From the NCBI GenBank assembly GCA_963737575.1, contig CAVTTJ010000005.1, positions 434,001-498,000 of the forward strand: 64,000 bases of DNA. The letters are read 5' to 3'. The position numbers were made by a program, and so were the translations under genes. The notes beneath the pieces were generated by a model that did no database searches, had not been told where the DNA came from, and worked only from the letters and a program-made list of their open reading frames with translations. Positions 1 through 9,373 of the stretch are shown here, in pieces. This stretch comes from VRUE01 sp963737575 (lineage in GTDB: Bacteria; Actinomycetota; Thermoleophilia; Solirubrobacterales; 70-9). The number at the start of each line of letters is the position of its first letter. Positions within the stretch are counted from its first letter, which is position 1.

Positions 1-1114
1 CGCCGCCGTGCTCCTCGACGACCGCCATCTCGGCCCGAGCGCCCTCGATCAGCTCCTCGACCAGGCCGTCCATCACCTTCGAGCCCTCGAAGATGTCGGG
101 GTACTCGAGCAGGTCGGTCTCGTTGGCCAGGACCTGCTGGATGCGGAGGCTCCACTGCTGGTCCCAGGGGCGCGGCAGGCCCATCGCCTCGTTCCAGGCC
201 GGCAGCTGGATCGCGCGGGCGCGGGCGTCGCGGCTGAGGGTCACGGCGAGGGCCTCGAGGACGATCCGCTGGATGTTGTTCTCGGGCTGGGCCTCGGTCA
301 GGCCGAGGCTGTTGACCTGGACGCCGTAGCGGAAGCGCAGCATCTTCTCGTCGGTCACGCCGTAGCGCTCGCGGCCGATCTCATTCCAGATCCGCCCCAT
401 CGCGCGCAGCTTGGCGATCTCCTCGACCAGCCTGATTCCGGCGTTGACGAAGAACGAGATTCGGCCGAAGACCCTCGGGAAGTCGGCGTCGGCGACCTGG
501 CCCCGGGCCCGGACCTCGTCGAGGACGGCGATCCCGGTCGAGAGCGCGTAGGCGATCTCCTGAACCGGCGTCGCGCCGGCCTCCTGCAGGTGGTAGCTGC
601 AGATGTTGGTCGGGTTCCAGCTCGGCACGTCGTTGACGGTGAAGGCGACCATGTCGGCGATCAGCCGCATCGAGGGCTCGGGCGGGAAGGCGTAGGTGCC
701 GCGCGAGAGGTACTCCTTGATGATGTCGTTCTGGGTCGTGCCCTTGAGCTTCGAGCGCTCGACTCCGTTCTCCTCGGCGACGGTGATGTAGAGGGCGAGC
801 AGCCAGGCGGCGGTCGCGTTGATCGTCATCGAGGTGTTCATCTCATCGAGCGGGATGCCGTCGAAAAGCGCGTGCATGTCGCCCTTGTTGGCGATCGAGA
901 CCCCGACCTTGCCGACCTCGCCGCGGGCGAGGACGTGATCCGGGTCATATCCGGTCTGGGTCGGGAGGTCGAAGGCGACGGAGAGGCCGGTCTGGCCCTT
1001 GGCGAGGTTGCGCCGGTAGAGCTCGTTCGAGCGCCGGGCGTCGGAGTGGCCGGCGTATGTGCGCATCACCCAGGGGCGATCGGGCTCAGTCAGTCGGTGA
1101 TCGGCCATCGTCAT
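1..1114 (-). CDS. meaA: Methylmalonyl-CoA mutase family protein, MeaA/ethylmalonyl-CoA mutase type (partial)
   Basis: A B12-dependent acyl-CoA carbon-skeleton mutase. The 371 visible residues are the N-terminal TIM-barrel substrate domain. Family landmarks are present in order: RTYAGHSDARRSNELYRRNL near residue 17, GQTGLSVAFDLPTQ, TSMTINATAAWL, GTTQNDIIKEYLSRGTY and CSYHLQEAGAT. The gene runs off the left edge, so the C-terminal cobalamin-binding domain lies outside the window. Translation starts at the first of two close ATGs (1114 or 1108). The N-terminus resembles actinobacterial MeaA more than the MutB large subunit. With crotonyl-CoA carboxylase/reductase 4 kb away, ethylmalonyl-CoA mutase is the best inference, but methylmalonyl- or isobutyryl-CoA mutase activity is not excluded. 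Confidence 0.85.
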   Translation of the reverse strand, partial: MTMADHRLTEPDRPWVMRTYAGHSDARRSNELYRRNLAKGQTGLSVAFDLPTQTGYDPDHVLARGEVGKVGVSIANKGDMHALFDGIPLDEMNTSMTINATAAWLLALYITVAEENGVERSKLKGTTQNDIIKEYLSRGTYAFPPEPSMRLIADMVAFTVNDVPSWNPTNICSYHLQEAGATPVQEIAYALSTGIAVLDEVRARGQVADADFPRVFGRISFFVNAGIRLVEEIAKLRAMGRIWNEIGRERYGVTDEKMLRFRYGVQVNSLGLTEAQPENNIQRIVLEALAVTLSRDARARAIQLPAWNEAMGLPRPWDQQWSLRIQQVLANETDLLEYPDIFEGSKVMDGLVEELIEGARAEMAVVEEHGG

Positions 1115-1199
1115 GAATGATATTTGGGAAGCGCGGAAAGACTGCGTTCATCGGTCACGCCGCGCATCTTTTCCCATCGGCGGTGTTTAGGCTCCGACG

Positions 1200-1901
1200 A
1201 TGCTTAATTGGCGAAAAGCAGCCGTTTTCGGCATGCTCGCGGGCACCTTCGCGGCGGCCACGGTGGCCACGGCCGCCCCGATCGGGATTTACCGAAACGC
1301 GATGGGGAGCGAAGCCCAGCGGGAAGCGATCCGCAAGCTGAGCGGCAAGAGCTGCAATCGGGGCGGCTCCGAAGACGCGCTGCGGGTCACGCTCGGGAAG
1401 GCGACGAACGAATGTGCGTTGCGGACCCCGGTGATCGGCCGCGACCTCGAAATCGGTGCGACGGTGCGGCTGCTGAGCGGCACCCCCAAGGCGCTGCGCA
1501 AGAAGGGCTTCCTCGCCGTCGACCTGCGGGCCGGGGAACAGGGCGCCCACTATCAGCTTGCGGTCTACCCGCTGCAGCGCAAGGCCCAGCTTCGCAAGAC
1601 GGACATCGACGGACGGACCCAGTACCTCGAAATCACCAAGGGCGTCACCGCGATCAAGGGGATGAACGAACCGACCGAAATCAGGCTGCGCGCGTTCAAC
1701 ATGACCAGCGGCCCGGAAAAGGGCTCCTGCCACCTGATCGCGTTCGTCGGTCAGACCAAGGTCGCCGACTTCACCGACGAAGCGGCCGGCGAACTCCAGG
1801 GGCGCTCCGCCGCCTTCTCGATCGGGGCCGCGAAGGCGGCCAAGGGCCTGGTTGGGAGCTTCGACGACATCGTCGTCCGCGTCCCCGACCCGTTCGAATA
1901 G
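1200..1901 (+). CDS. Exported protein of unknown function
   Basis: A 233-residue protein. A typical Sec signal peptide covers residues 1-26: basic start MLNWRK, hydrophobic core, and an AxA-like end at TATAAP. The mature part is beta-rich in appearance and has three cysteines. I recognise no catalytic motif; a lectin-like beta-sandwich is possible but unproven. All 13 glutamates are encoded by GAA, whereas the next gene (clpS) uses GAG for all six, an unusual contrast in such GC-rich DNA. It stands alone, about 85 bp from the divergent mutase gene and 18 bp before clpS. Confidence 0.7.
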   Translation: MLNWRKAAVFGMLAGTFAAATVATAAPIGIYRNAMGSEAQREAIRKLSGKSCNRGGSEDALRVTLGKATNECALRTPVIGRDLEIGATVRLLSGTPKALRKKGFLAVDLRAGEQGAHYQLAVYPLQRKAQLRKTDIDGRTQYLEITKGVTAIKGMNEPTEIRLRAFNMTSGPEKGSCHLIAFVGQTKVADFTDEAAGELQGRSAAFSIGAAKAAKGLVGSFDDIVVRVPDPFE

Positions 1902-1919
1902 GCCGCCATAATTTGCGCC

Positions 1920-2210
1920 GTGTCGACCACCACGATCGAGCGACCTCGTGATGCTGGCCCGGGATCGGGGCTGGGCGGTGACTGGCGTGTGATCGTCCGC
2001 AACGACAACCACAACACCTTCGACCACGTCGCTCGGACGCTCGCCGGCGTCCTCCCGAACGTGACCGTCGAGCGCGGCCACGCGATCGCCGAGCAGATCC
2101 ACAACACCGGCCAGGCGATCGTCTGGAGCGGCCCTCGCGAGACCGCGGAGCTGTACTGGCAACAGCTCGACGCCGCCGGCCTCACGATGGCCCCGCTCGA
2201 GCGCACATGA
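1920..2210 (+). CDS. clpS: ATP-dependent Clp protease adaptor ClpS
   Basis: ClpS delivers N-degron substrates to the ClpA/ClpC unfoldase in the cytoplasm. The 96 residues carry the family core VIVRNDNHNTFDHVARTL (residues 23-40), in which the Asn/Asp loop recognises destabilising N-terminal residues. AIAEQIHNTGQAIVWSG and the C-terminal helix follow. The N-terminal 20 residues are a non-conserved tail. The start is GTG at 1920. The stop overlaps the start of the next gene (ATGA at 2207-2210), implying translational coupling to an exported dehydrogenase, which is an odd partner for ClpS. Confidence 0.92.
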   Translation: MSTTTIERPRDAGPGSGLGGDWRVIVRNDNHNTFDHVARTLAGVLPNVTVERGHAIAEQIHNTGQAIVWSGPRETAELYWQQLDAAGLTMAPLERT

Positions 2211-4877
2211 GCAGGTCCTCGTTGCGCCGGTGGCGCCCGGCGTCAGTGATGCTCGCCGGCGTCTTGGCCCTTCTGGCCTGTGCTGTGCCGGCGGCGGCGG
2301 ACCCTGCGCTCCCGCAGGGCTTCCAGGACTCCGAAGTCTTCAAAGAACTGGAACAGCCGACGGCGGTTCGCTTCGCGCCGAACGGGATGGTCTTCGTGGC
2401 CGAGAAGGCCGGGAGGATCCTCGTCTACGAAAACCTCGAAGACAAAACCCCGGAACTGTTCAAGGACCTTCGGACCCAGGTCTACAACCACGCCGACCGC
2501 GGGCTCCTGGGGCTCGCGATCAATCCGGAATTTCCGGCCAAGCCCTACGTCTACGCGCTCTTCACCTACGACCATGTGCTCGGCTCGAATGAACCGGCGC
2601 CGGAATGGGGCGAACCCGACCACACCGGTGACGAATGCTCCCCTGCCAACAGGCACGGCGCCGACGACTGCCTCGTCAGTGGCCGTCTGGTCCGCTACAC
2701 GGCCGAATCACACGGAAAGAGAAGGCCATCTCCACGCCGTCCAAGCCGGTGCGAAAACGGCGCTGATCCCCGAAGCCTGGTGCCAGCAGTTCTCCTCCCA
2801 CTCGATCGGCGACCTGCGCTTCGGCCCGGAAGGCGCGCTCTACGCCAGCGGCGGCGACGGCGCGAGCTTCTCGAATGCCGACTACGGGCAGCTGGGCACC
2901 CCCGCCAACCCATGCGGCGATCCGAAAGAAGAAGGAGGCTCGCTGCGATCCCAGGACCTGCTCACCCCGGCGCCCGCCGACCCGACCGGCCTCAACGGCA
3001 CGGTCATCCGCATCGACCCCGAAACCGGCGCCGGCTGGCCGACGAATCCCGATCACGCCAGCAGCGATGCGAACGAGCGGCGGATCGTCGCCTTCGGCTT
3101 CCGCAACCCCTTCCGGTTCACGACCGATCCCCTGACCCATCAGGTCTACGTCGGCAACGTCGGCGGCTCGCAGTTCGAGGAGATCGATCGCTTTGACCCC
3201 TCCTCGGGCAGCCTCTACAACTCCGGCTGGCCGTGCTACGAGGGCGCCGGACGCGAGTATCAGTTCAAGGACCTCGAACTGCCGCTCTGCGAAGGCCTGT
3301 ATGCGGAAACCGAAGCGGGCGGACCGGGTGCCGCGGCCGAACCGCTCTTCTACTACAGCCACCGTCAGACGGTTGCACCGGGGGACGAATGCCCATACAC
3401 GTCGGGTTCGGCGATCGCAGGGCTCGCCTTCTACGAGGGGGATGTCTTCCCGGCCGAATACAAGGGCGCGCTCTTTTTCTCCGACCCGGTGCGCAACTGC
3501 ATCTACGCGATGCTGCCCGGGGCCGATGGCCACCCCGACCCAAACAAGGTCGTCCCGTTCCTGACCGGCGGCAGCGACTATCCGGGGGTCGACATCCAGG
3601 AAGGACCGGATGGGGCGCTCTACTACGCGAGCCTGTTCGGCGAAAACTTCGGGCTCGGCGCGATCCACCGGATCACCTACTCGCCAGGCGCGCCGAAGGC
3701 ACGCCTGGCAGCCGAACCGCCCTACGGCCTTTACGACTCCGGGGGCGAATTCGAAACCAAGCTTGACGCCGGCACCTCCAGCGACCCACAGGGCAAACCG
3801 CTCGTCTACGAATGGGAACTCGACGAAAACGGCACCTTCGAAGCAGGCGCGGAAGAAAAGACCCTGACCTTCACCGAAGAAGAACAGGAAAGCCGCGAAG
3901 CGGAAGAACGGAGCCCGAACCGGGTGATCGCGGTCCGGGTCAAAGACGACGAAGAATTCACCAGCACGGCCCGCGTCACCGTCTACCCGGGAGACAGCCC
4001 ACCGGTCCCGACCATCGCCAGCCCGAAACCCACCCAGACCTGGAAGGTCGGGGACCAGATCCACCTCTCGGGGTCGGCGGTCGACGGCAAAGGTGAACCG
4101 ATTGACAATTCGCTCTACTTCTACTGGAGCACCCGGCTCTACCACTGCCCGAACGGCGCCGGCTGCCACGCGCACCCGCTCCAGGTTCTCCCCGGCGTCT
4201 TCGAAGGCGATCTGATCGCCCCCGAACACGACTATCCCTCGTATATCGAAGTCAGCCTCAGAGTCACGGACGAACGCGGGCTGGGGGCGACCAAAACGGT
4301 GCGCATCGATCCGCGCACCGTCGACGTGAAGATTGCCTCCGAACCACCTGGTGTGCCGATCGTAGCCGGGCTCCTCTCTCAGCCGGCGCCGTTCGACGTC
4401 CCGACGATCGAAGGTGCCCATCTCGTCCTCTCCGCGCCGCAGACGGCCGAGCTGAACGGCCAGACGTACAACTGGCAGAGCTGGTCAGACCTGGGCGCAC
4501 GCAGCCACACCGTCCTGGCTGACGCTCCTGGGACCTATACCGCGATCTATTCGAGTGCGGAAGGCACGCCGCCTCCGGTACCGCTACCGCCTCCATCGCC
4601 GCTACCGCCACCGAACGTGGCGCCGCAGACCCTGCTCGGCAAGCACCCGAGCAAGAAGACCTCGAAGACGACCGCGAAGTTCAGCTTCTCCTCCAGCGAG
4701 ACCGGCTCCAGCTTCCGCTGCAAGCTCGACGGGAAGGCCTTCAGGTCGTGTCGTTCACCGGTTCAGTACAAGAATCTGGCGCAGGGTGCGCACAAGTTCC
4801 AGGTGGCCGCAGTCGACTCCTCCGGCGCCGCCGACCCGAGCCCGGCAAGCTTCAAGTGGACGGTGAAGCGGTCATAA
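2207..4877 (+). pseudogene. Exported PQQ-type sugar dehydrogenase-like beta-propeller protein, frameshifted
   Basis: The N-terminal part (from ATG 2207) has a signal peptide (residues 1-32), then the propeller opening ALPQGFQDSEVFKELEQPTA and DRGLLGLAINPEF. Homology then moves to the +1 frame between about 2695 and 2730 and continues to 4877: WCQQFSSHSIGDLRFGPEGA, GFRNPFRF, GWPCYEG and GVDIQEGPDGALYY. These are hallmarks of the soluble glucose/sorbosone dehydrogenase family. After the propeller come a PKD/Ig-like stretch, a proline linker (PPPVPLPPPSPLPPP) and a C-terminal domain with a FRCKLDG motif, probably involved in surface attachment. Rejoined, the protein would be about 890 residues. 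Glutamates are mostly GAA. The single +1 shift may be a base-calling error or a real mutation. Confidence 0.75.
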
Positions 4878-4886
4878 AGCGGCGGA

Positions 4887-5180
4887 CTACTCGCTGTAGA
4901 CGACGGTGCTCCAGCTCGGCAGGATCGGGAGGTCGTGCATGTCGATGATGCTCGCCCGGGCCGCCTCGATCTCCTGCGAGTACCAGTAGCGTTCGAAGTC
5001 GGCGCGGCTCTCCCAGATCGAGTCCTGCCGGAAGGCGAGGGGGTCGTCGATCGAGCGGGTCAGCGACCAGCTCCGGGCGCCGTAGGCGGGCATCTTCGCC
5101 GCCGCCGGTTCCCAAAGATCGAGCCAGCGGTCGGCCCGGAACGGAGCGATGTGCCACTCGAGCGTGCAGACCTCGGCCAT
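4887..5180 (-). CDS. Small ABM/NIPSNAP-like alpha-beta barrel protein
   Basis: A 97-residue cytosolic protein starting at ATG 5180, preceded by the ribosome-binding site GAGGAGAGGAG. The pattern of short strands and amphipathic helices, with KMPAYGARSWSLTRSIDDPL and ESRADFERYWYSQEI, resembles the ferredoxin-like dimeric barrels of the antibiotic-biosynthesis-monooxygenase superfamily. No catalytic residue can be assigned. It is convergent with the dehydrogenase (10 bp gap) and lies 35 bp downstream of ccr on the same strand, so it may be co-transcribed with ccr. Confidence 0.6.
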   Translation of the reverse strand: MAEVCTLEWHIAPFRADRWLDLWEPAAAKMPAYGARSWSLTRSIDDPLAFRQDSIWESRADFERYWYSQEIEAARASIIDMHDLPILPSWSTVVYSE

Positions 5181-5214
5181 CAGGAACTCCTCTCCTCGAT
5201 CTGAAGCATGGGCC

Positions 5215-6477
5215 TCATGCTCCCACCTCGGCCCGGATCGCGCCCGGGCCGTCCTCATTGCGGCCCTCGTCCTCGGACTCGGCCCCGACCAGGATCGAGA
5301 TCTTGCCCAGGTGCTTGTTTTCGTGCAGGAGCTGGTGGGCCTCGGGGACGCCGTCGAAGGCCATCGTCTGCCATAGCACCGGCCGCACCTTGCCCTCGGC
5401 CATCAGCTGGTTGGCGCGCATGCACTCATACGCGTTGGCGAAATGCGAGCCGATGATCTGCTTCTGGCGCATCCAGAGGTAGCGGACGTCGAAGTCGAGC
5501 TGGAAGCCCGAGGTCGCGCCGCAGATGACGACCTTGCCGAACGGCTTGACGACGAAGACCGAGGTCGGGAAGGTCGCCCGCCCGACGTGCTCGAAGACGA
5601 TGTCGGGCGCGTCGCCGAGGATCTCCTTGACCCGCTTGGCGAAGGCCCGCGAGGCCTTGAAGCGCTCCTTGTCGGCGGCCGGGTCGGTGAGGTTCTCGTC
5701 GGTCCGCATCATCGCGCCGAACTCGTTGCGGTCGATGTAGTCGACCGCGCCGAGCTGCTTCACCAGCTCGCCCTTGTCGGCCGAGGAGACGACCCCGACC
5801 GCGTTGGCCCCGGCCGCCTTGCAGAGCTGGGTCGCGAAGACGCCTAGACCGCCGGCGGCGCCCCAGATCAGGACGTTGTGGCCGGGCTGGAGCTTGCACT
5901 GGTCGATCAGCATCCGGTAGGCGGTGAAGTAGGTGAGGCCGTAGGCCGAGGAATCGACCCAGGAGAGGTTCTGCGGGCGGGGGAGGAGCTGCTGCGCCTG
6001 GACCTTCGTGAACTGGGCGAAGGATCCCCAGGTCGTCTCGTATCCCCAGATCCGCTGGCTCGGGGCGGCGAGCGGGTCGAGCCCGTGGACCTCGACGTCC
6101 TCGTAGGAGGCCTGGTTGCAGTGGATCACCACCTCGTCGCCCGGCTTCCAGCGGGTGACGCCCTCGCCGACCTTCCAGACGACCCCCGAGGCGTCGGAGC
6201 CGCCGATGTGGTGGCCGTACTCCGGATGGTCGCCGTAGCCGAACACCGAGACGGGCTTGCCGAGCGCCGCCCAGACGTTGTTGAAGTTGACCCCGGCGGC
6301 CATCACCCGGACGACCACCTCGAAGGCGCCGGGCTCCGGGACCTCGATCTGCTCGAGCTGGAAGGCGTCGGTCGGCTCCCCCTCGCGGTCCTGGCGGATC
6401 ACCCACGCCGCCATCGTCTCCGGCAGCGTCCCGGGCTCCACGTCCAATTTCGCGACTGCGCTGGTGTCGACTGCCAA
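5215..6477 (-). CDS. ccr: Crotonyl-CoA carboxylase/reductase
   Basis: An NADPH-dependent reductive carboxylase converting crotonyl-CoA plus CO2 to ethylmalonyl-CoA, the signature step of the ethylmalonyl-CoA pathway. It is a 420-residue MDR-superfamily protein. Seen are the substrate-domain AAGVNFNNVWAALGKPVSVF, GSDASGVVWKVGEGV, the WGYETTWGSFAQF segment, the nucleotide-binding WGAAGGLGVFATQL, and FEHVGRATFPTSVFVVKPFG. The open frame extends far upstream antisense to rmuC. I chose TTG 6477 because GGAGGAG lies six bases upstream and the start matches the family N-terminus; ATG at about 6414 would remove conserved sequence. Together with the MeaA-like mutase it suggests C2/C4 assimilation or ethylmalonyl-CoA extender-unit supply. 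Confidence 0.9.
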   Translation of the reverse strand: MAVDTSAVAKLDVEPGTLPETMAAWVIRQDREGEPTDAFQLEQIEVPEPGAFEVVVRVMAAGVNFNNVWAALGKPVSVFGYGDHPEYGHHIGGSDASGVVWKVGEGVTRWKPGDEVVIHCNQASYEDVEVHGLDPLAAPSQRIWGYETTWGSFAQFTKVQAQQLLPRPQNLSWVDSSAYGLTYFTAYRMLIDQCKLQPGHNVLIWGAAGGLGVFATQLCKAAGANAVGVVSSADKGELVKQLGAVDYIDRNEFGAMMRTDENLTDPAADKERFKASRAFAKRVKEILGDAPDIVFEHVGRATFPTSVFVVKPFGKVVICGATSGFQLDFDVRYLWMRQKQIIGSHFANAYECMRANQLMAEGKVRPVLWQTMAFDGVPEAHQLLHENKHLGKISILVGAESEDEGRNEDGPGAIRAEVGA

Positions 6478-6594
6478 ACCGGGCTCCTCCGAGGTCGAGT
6501 TGATAACCGGCGGCAATCCTAGATCAAGCCCCTGCGTCAGGTTCTCGTCCGCCTTCGCGACTACCTTCACAAGTTCGACGATGAAGGGATATCG

Positions 6595-7785
6595 ATGACA
6601 ATCGTGCTGCTGATCGCCCTGTTGCTGGTGGGTGGGCTCGCCGCGTTCCTTGCCGTGCGCGCCTCGCGCTTGGGCGGCGACCTCGAGCGGGCGCAGGCGG
6701 AGCGGGACTCCGTCGCCGTCGAGCACGAGGAGCTGTACATCAAAGCGGCGGCGCTCCCCGAGAGCGAGCAGAAGCTGGCGGCCGCCATGGCCCGGCTCGA
6801 GGCGATCGAGGCCGAGCGGGACCGGCTCCTGGTGAAGGACGAGGACAAGATCTCGCAGACGCACAAACATGTCGGCGACCTTCGTCGCGACCTCGACGAG
6901 ATCAAGCAACAGAAGCTCCCGCAGCTGCTCGACCACAGCTCGAAGGCCGCCAGTGGCGCGGAGCGGGTCGAGGCGAGCATGACCACCTGGACGCGGCGGA
7001 TCGCGAACCCCCAGAGCCGCGGCGCCTTCGGCGAGCTCGCGGTGGAGAACCAGCTCCAGAGCCTCGGGCTGGAGCGGGGCCGCGACTACATGCGCCAGGT
7101 GGCCGGTGAGGATGGAAGGCTGCGCCCTGACTTCGTGATCAGGGCCGGAGATGCAAGCGTCATCGTCGATGCGAAATTCGCCCTCGACGAGGATCTCGCC
7201 GGCATCGACGAGGCACTCAACGCCGAGAGCGAGGAGCGCCTGCTCTCCTACGGGAGAAAGCTGCGGGCGAGGGCGGAGGAGCTGGCCAAACGCGACTACG
7301 CCAAGGTCGCAGAGCGGGGCACGCCGATCGTCTTCTTCTATGTGCCGGTGGAGGGTGCCTACGAGGCGCTCCGCGTCCTGCCGAACTTCTCGATCGAGAA
7401 GTTCGCCCAGCGCCATCGCGTCTACATGGTCACCCCATCGCAGTTGGGGCTGGCGCTCGGCTTCGTCGCCCAGGTGGCCCACGAGGCGCGCCGCGGCGAG
7501 GAGACCGAGCAGGTGGCGATGGCCCTGAACGATGCCGCCGAGGACCTCGTCGCGATGTTCGACCAGGTCGACCAGCACGGCCGCCATCTGCAGACCGCCT
7601 TCAAGAGCTACGACAAGCTGGTCGGGATGACCGGGGCGCGAGGCAAGCTCTGGCGCCACGCCTCACGCGTGTTCGACTTTGCGCGGCGACTGCCTGAGAA
7701 CCAGGGCGAAGTGCGTGAGCTCGATCCACCGCGCACCGACGCCGGCGAGATCGCCGAGCGCTGGCGCGAGGCCGCCGACGGCTGA
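6595..7785 (+). CDS. rmuC: RmuC-family DNA recombination protein
   Basis: RmuC proteins are membrane-anchored and carry a PD-(D/E)XK-like nuclease fold; they limit recombination at inverted repeats. The 396 residues begin with one transmembrane helix (residues 2-23), then a coiled coil (about 25-125) rich in Glu/Arg. The RmuC domain follows: SRGAFGELAVENQLQSLGL, then RPDFVIRAGDASVIVDAKFA, where the Asp and DAK positions fit the nuclease core. IVFFYVPVEGAYEAL and TPSQLGLALG are also typical. The start is ATG 6595. It is divergent from ccr, with about 117 bp between the starts. Confidence 0.88.
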   Translation: MTIVLLIALLLVGGLAAFLAVRASRLGGDLERAQAERDSVAVEHEELYIKAAALPESEQKLAAAMARLEAIEAERDRLLVKDEDKISQTHKHVGDLRRDLDEIKQQKLPQLLDHSSKAASGAERVEASMTTWTRRIANPQSRGAFGELAVENQLQSLGLERGRDYMRQVAGEDGRLRPDFVIRAGDASVIVDAKFALDEDLAGIDEALNAESEERLLSYGRKLRARAEELAKRDYAKVAERGTPIVFFYVPVEGAYEALRVLPNFSIEKFAQRHRVYMVTPSQLGLALGFVAQVAHEARRGEETEQVAMALNDAAEDLVAMFDQVDQHGRHLQTAFKSYDKLVGMTGARGKLWRHASRVFDFARRLPENQGEVRELDPPRTDAGEIAERWREAADG

Positions 7786-7799
7786 TCCAGATCTCCGAA

Positions 7800-7818
7800 G
7801 TGCGTCGATATGACGCAC
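7800..7818. terminator. Hairpin between convergent rmuC and lipoprotein genes
   Basis: Arms GTGCGTC (7800-7806) and GACGCAC (7812-7818) pair perfectly around GATAT. The hairpin lies 15 bp after the rmuC stop and 34 bp before the stop of the opposing gene, the expected place for a bidirectional terminator. There is no clear U-tract. Confidence 0.45.
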
Positions 7819-7851
7819 ATCGGTGAGTTCGTATCGGATGCGTGCCTTCGG

Positions 7852-8343
7852 CTACGGCAGCAGGACGTCGTTCTCGGAGGAGGCGCGGTAGGTGCCGACG
7901 GTGAGCCGGGCCGGCTTGGCCTGGGGGATGCCTGCGGCGCTGATCGTGTAGGTCCCGGGCTTCAGGGATGCCTGCATCGAGCCGTTGCTGTTGGCGAACA
8001 GTTCTTCGAGGCTGTCTTCCGTGCCGCGGCCGCGGACGACGAGTTCGGACTTCCTGTCGGTGAGGTTGGCGGCGACCATCACCACATCGAGCGGGCTGTT
8101 GGCGTGCAGACGCGGCTGCTTGGCCGCGCGGTTCTGCGGCAGCTGGCTTTCGGGTTCGGGCCCGACCCCCACCTCCCTGGGCCGCACCGAGACGCCGCTG
8201 TCGGTGACGATCACGCTGACCCGCGCCGACGGCGAGGGCCGCTGTTCGTTCGGGTGTTCCTGGACGCCGCACCCGGCCGCGGCCAGCGCGACGATCGCGA
8301 GCAGGGCGCATGCGAGCGTCCCTCTGCCTCTCCAACGACCCAT
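7852..8343 (-). CDS. Putative lipoprotein of unknown function
   Basis: A 163-residue exported protein. The N-terminal signal ends in the lipobox LAAAGC, so the mature protein should be lipid-anchored at Cys25. A Pro/Ser/Glu-rich linker follows, then a small beta domain with LVVRGRGTEDSLEELF and KPGTYTISAAGIP, which resembles a carboxypeptidase-regulatory or cupredoxin-like sandwich, though no metal ligands are evident. Most glutamates are GAA. Its start lies 12 bp from the 3' end of ygfZ, so it may be the second gene of that minus-strand unit. Confidence 0.65.
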   Translation of the reverse strand: MGRWRGRGTLACALLAIVALAAAGCGVQEHPNEQRPSPSARVSVIVTDSGVSVRPREVGVGPEPESQLPQNRAAKQPRLHANSPLDVVMVAANLTDRKSELVVRGRGTEDSLEELFANSNGSMQASLKPGTYTISAAGIPQAKPARLTVGTYRASSENDVLLP

Positions 8344-8354
8344 CGCGGCGGAAT

Positions 8355-9311
8355 CTAGCCGAACGGCAAGTCGACAACGCGCGCCGTAACGCCAGCTTCA
8401 CCTACCGCGAGCTCGGCCCCGGGCTCGGCCTCGCGGCGGACGATGGCGAGCGCGATCGGCCCGCGGGCGGGGGAGAGGCAGGAGCTGCCGATGGTTCCGA
8501 CCACTCTCTCGCCGAGGCGGAGCTCGGAGCCGGGCTCGGCCGCGGCGCTGAGCTCGAGCCCACACAGGCGGCGATTTGGGCGTCCCCTGTAGTGAAGCCG
8601 GGCGACCGGCTCCTGGCCGATGTAGCAGCCCTTCGTGAAGCTGACCGCGGCATCGACGATCCCCGCCTCCGCGGGCATCGTCTCGGTGCCCATCTCGGCG
8701 CCGAACCTGGGGATCCCGGACTCGATCCGGACGATCTCAGCCGCCTCCTCGCCGATCTCGACGGCGCCGGCGGCTACGGCGAGCTCGCGAAGTGCTTCGG
8801 CATTCTCGGCGCGGGCGATGAGGTCGACGCCCAGCAAGGTTGCGACGCCGAGCACCTCGAACCCGTCCCAGGTCCGGAGGCGCTGGGCGTACTCGGGCGT
8901 GAGGCCCTCGAAGCCGCCGAGCTCGGCGGCGCGCGGCCCGATCAGCGAGAGAATCGCCCATCCCTCGGTGACGTCCTCGATCTCGACCTCGCGGCCGATG
9001 CTGTAGGTGCGGAGATGGGAGAGGACGGCGCCGGCGGCCTCCGGCTCGAGGTCGAGCCAGATGCCTCCGCGAGAGAGGCGGAGGGCCCGCATGTCCGATT
9101 GCAGGTGGCCCTTGCGATCGAGCAGAGCCGCGTAGCAGCCCTCGTCCTCCCCGAGCGCCTCGACGTCGTTGGTCAGCTGACCCTGCAGGTACTCGGCGGC
9201 ATCGGCGCCGGTGACGAGGAGCTTGCCGCGGCCGCTGCGGTCGAGCAGCCCGCATTCCTCGCGCAGCTGGCGATACTGGGCGTCGAGCTCGACGGTCGTC
9301 GCGTCACTCAT
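8355..9311 (-). CDS. ygfZ: YgfZ/GcvT-domain folate-binding protein (Fe-S cluster assembly or repair)
   Basis: A tetrahydrofolate-binding protein related to GcvT that supports iron-sulfur enzymes. It has 318 residues. The diagnostic YgfZ signature is KGCYIGQEPVAR (around residue 236), with the conserved Cys, preceded by GTETMPAEAGIVDAAVSFTK. The N-terminal GLLDRSGRGKLLVTGADAAE matches the folate-binding domain. The start ATG 9311 follows the family length; longer upstream frames overlap the divergent regulator and are not supported. A role in maintaining Fe-S enzymes such as the radical-SAM FbiC 4 kb away is plausible but not shown. Confidence 0.88.
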   Translation of the reverse strand: MSDATTVELDAQYRQLREECGLLDRSGRGKLLVTGADAAEYLQGQLTNDVEALGEDEGCYAALLDRKGHLQSDMRALRLSRGGIWLDLEPEAAGAVLSHLRTYSIGREVEIEDVTEGWAILSLIGPRAAELGGFEGLTPEYAQRLRTWDGFEVLGVATLLGVDLIARAENAEALRELAVAAGAVEIGEEAAEIVRIESGIPRFGAEMGTETMPAEAGIVDAAVSFTKGCYIGQEPVARLHYRGRPNRRLCGLELSAAAEPGSELRLGERVVGTIGSSCLSPARGPIALAIVRREAEPGAELAVGEAGVTARVVDLPFG

Positions 9312-9346
9312 CAGGACCGATTCTAGGAGCGCGCCGGCACCGGCCT

Positions 9347-9364
9347 GTTTAGAGTCGTCTAAAC
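9347..9364. promoter_or_regulatory. Palindromic operator upstream of mntR-mntH
   Basis: GTTTAGAGTCGTCTAAAC is a perfect inverted repeat (7-bp arms, 4-bp centre) ending 9 bp before the regulator start codon. DtxR/MntR-family operators are typically AT-rich dyads of this size, so autoregulation by the adjacent gene is the likely role. It also lies between the divergent starts of ygfZ and mntR. Confidence 0.65.
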
Positions 9365-9373
9365 TCGCTTTTG

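Noticed and set aside
2695..2730. Programmed +1 frameshifting in the sugar dehydrogenase
   Set aside because: No slippery site or stimulatory structure is evident, and similar +1 breaks occur in unrelated genes, so error or mutation is simpler.
2676..4421. Long minus-strand open frame (581 codons) across the sugar dehydrogenase
   Set aside because: Same GC effect; the plus strand carries clear propeller motifs.
6478..7659. N-terminal extension of the ccr frame
   Set aside because: It lies antisense to rmuC and has no resemblance to any Ccr N-terminus; the TTG with a ribosome-binding site explains the start.
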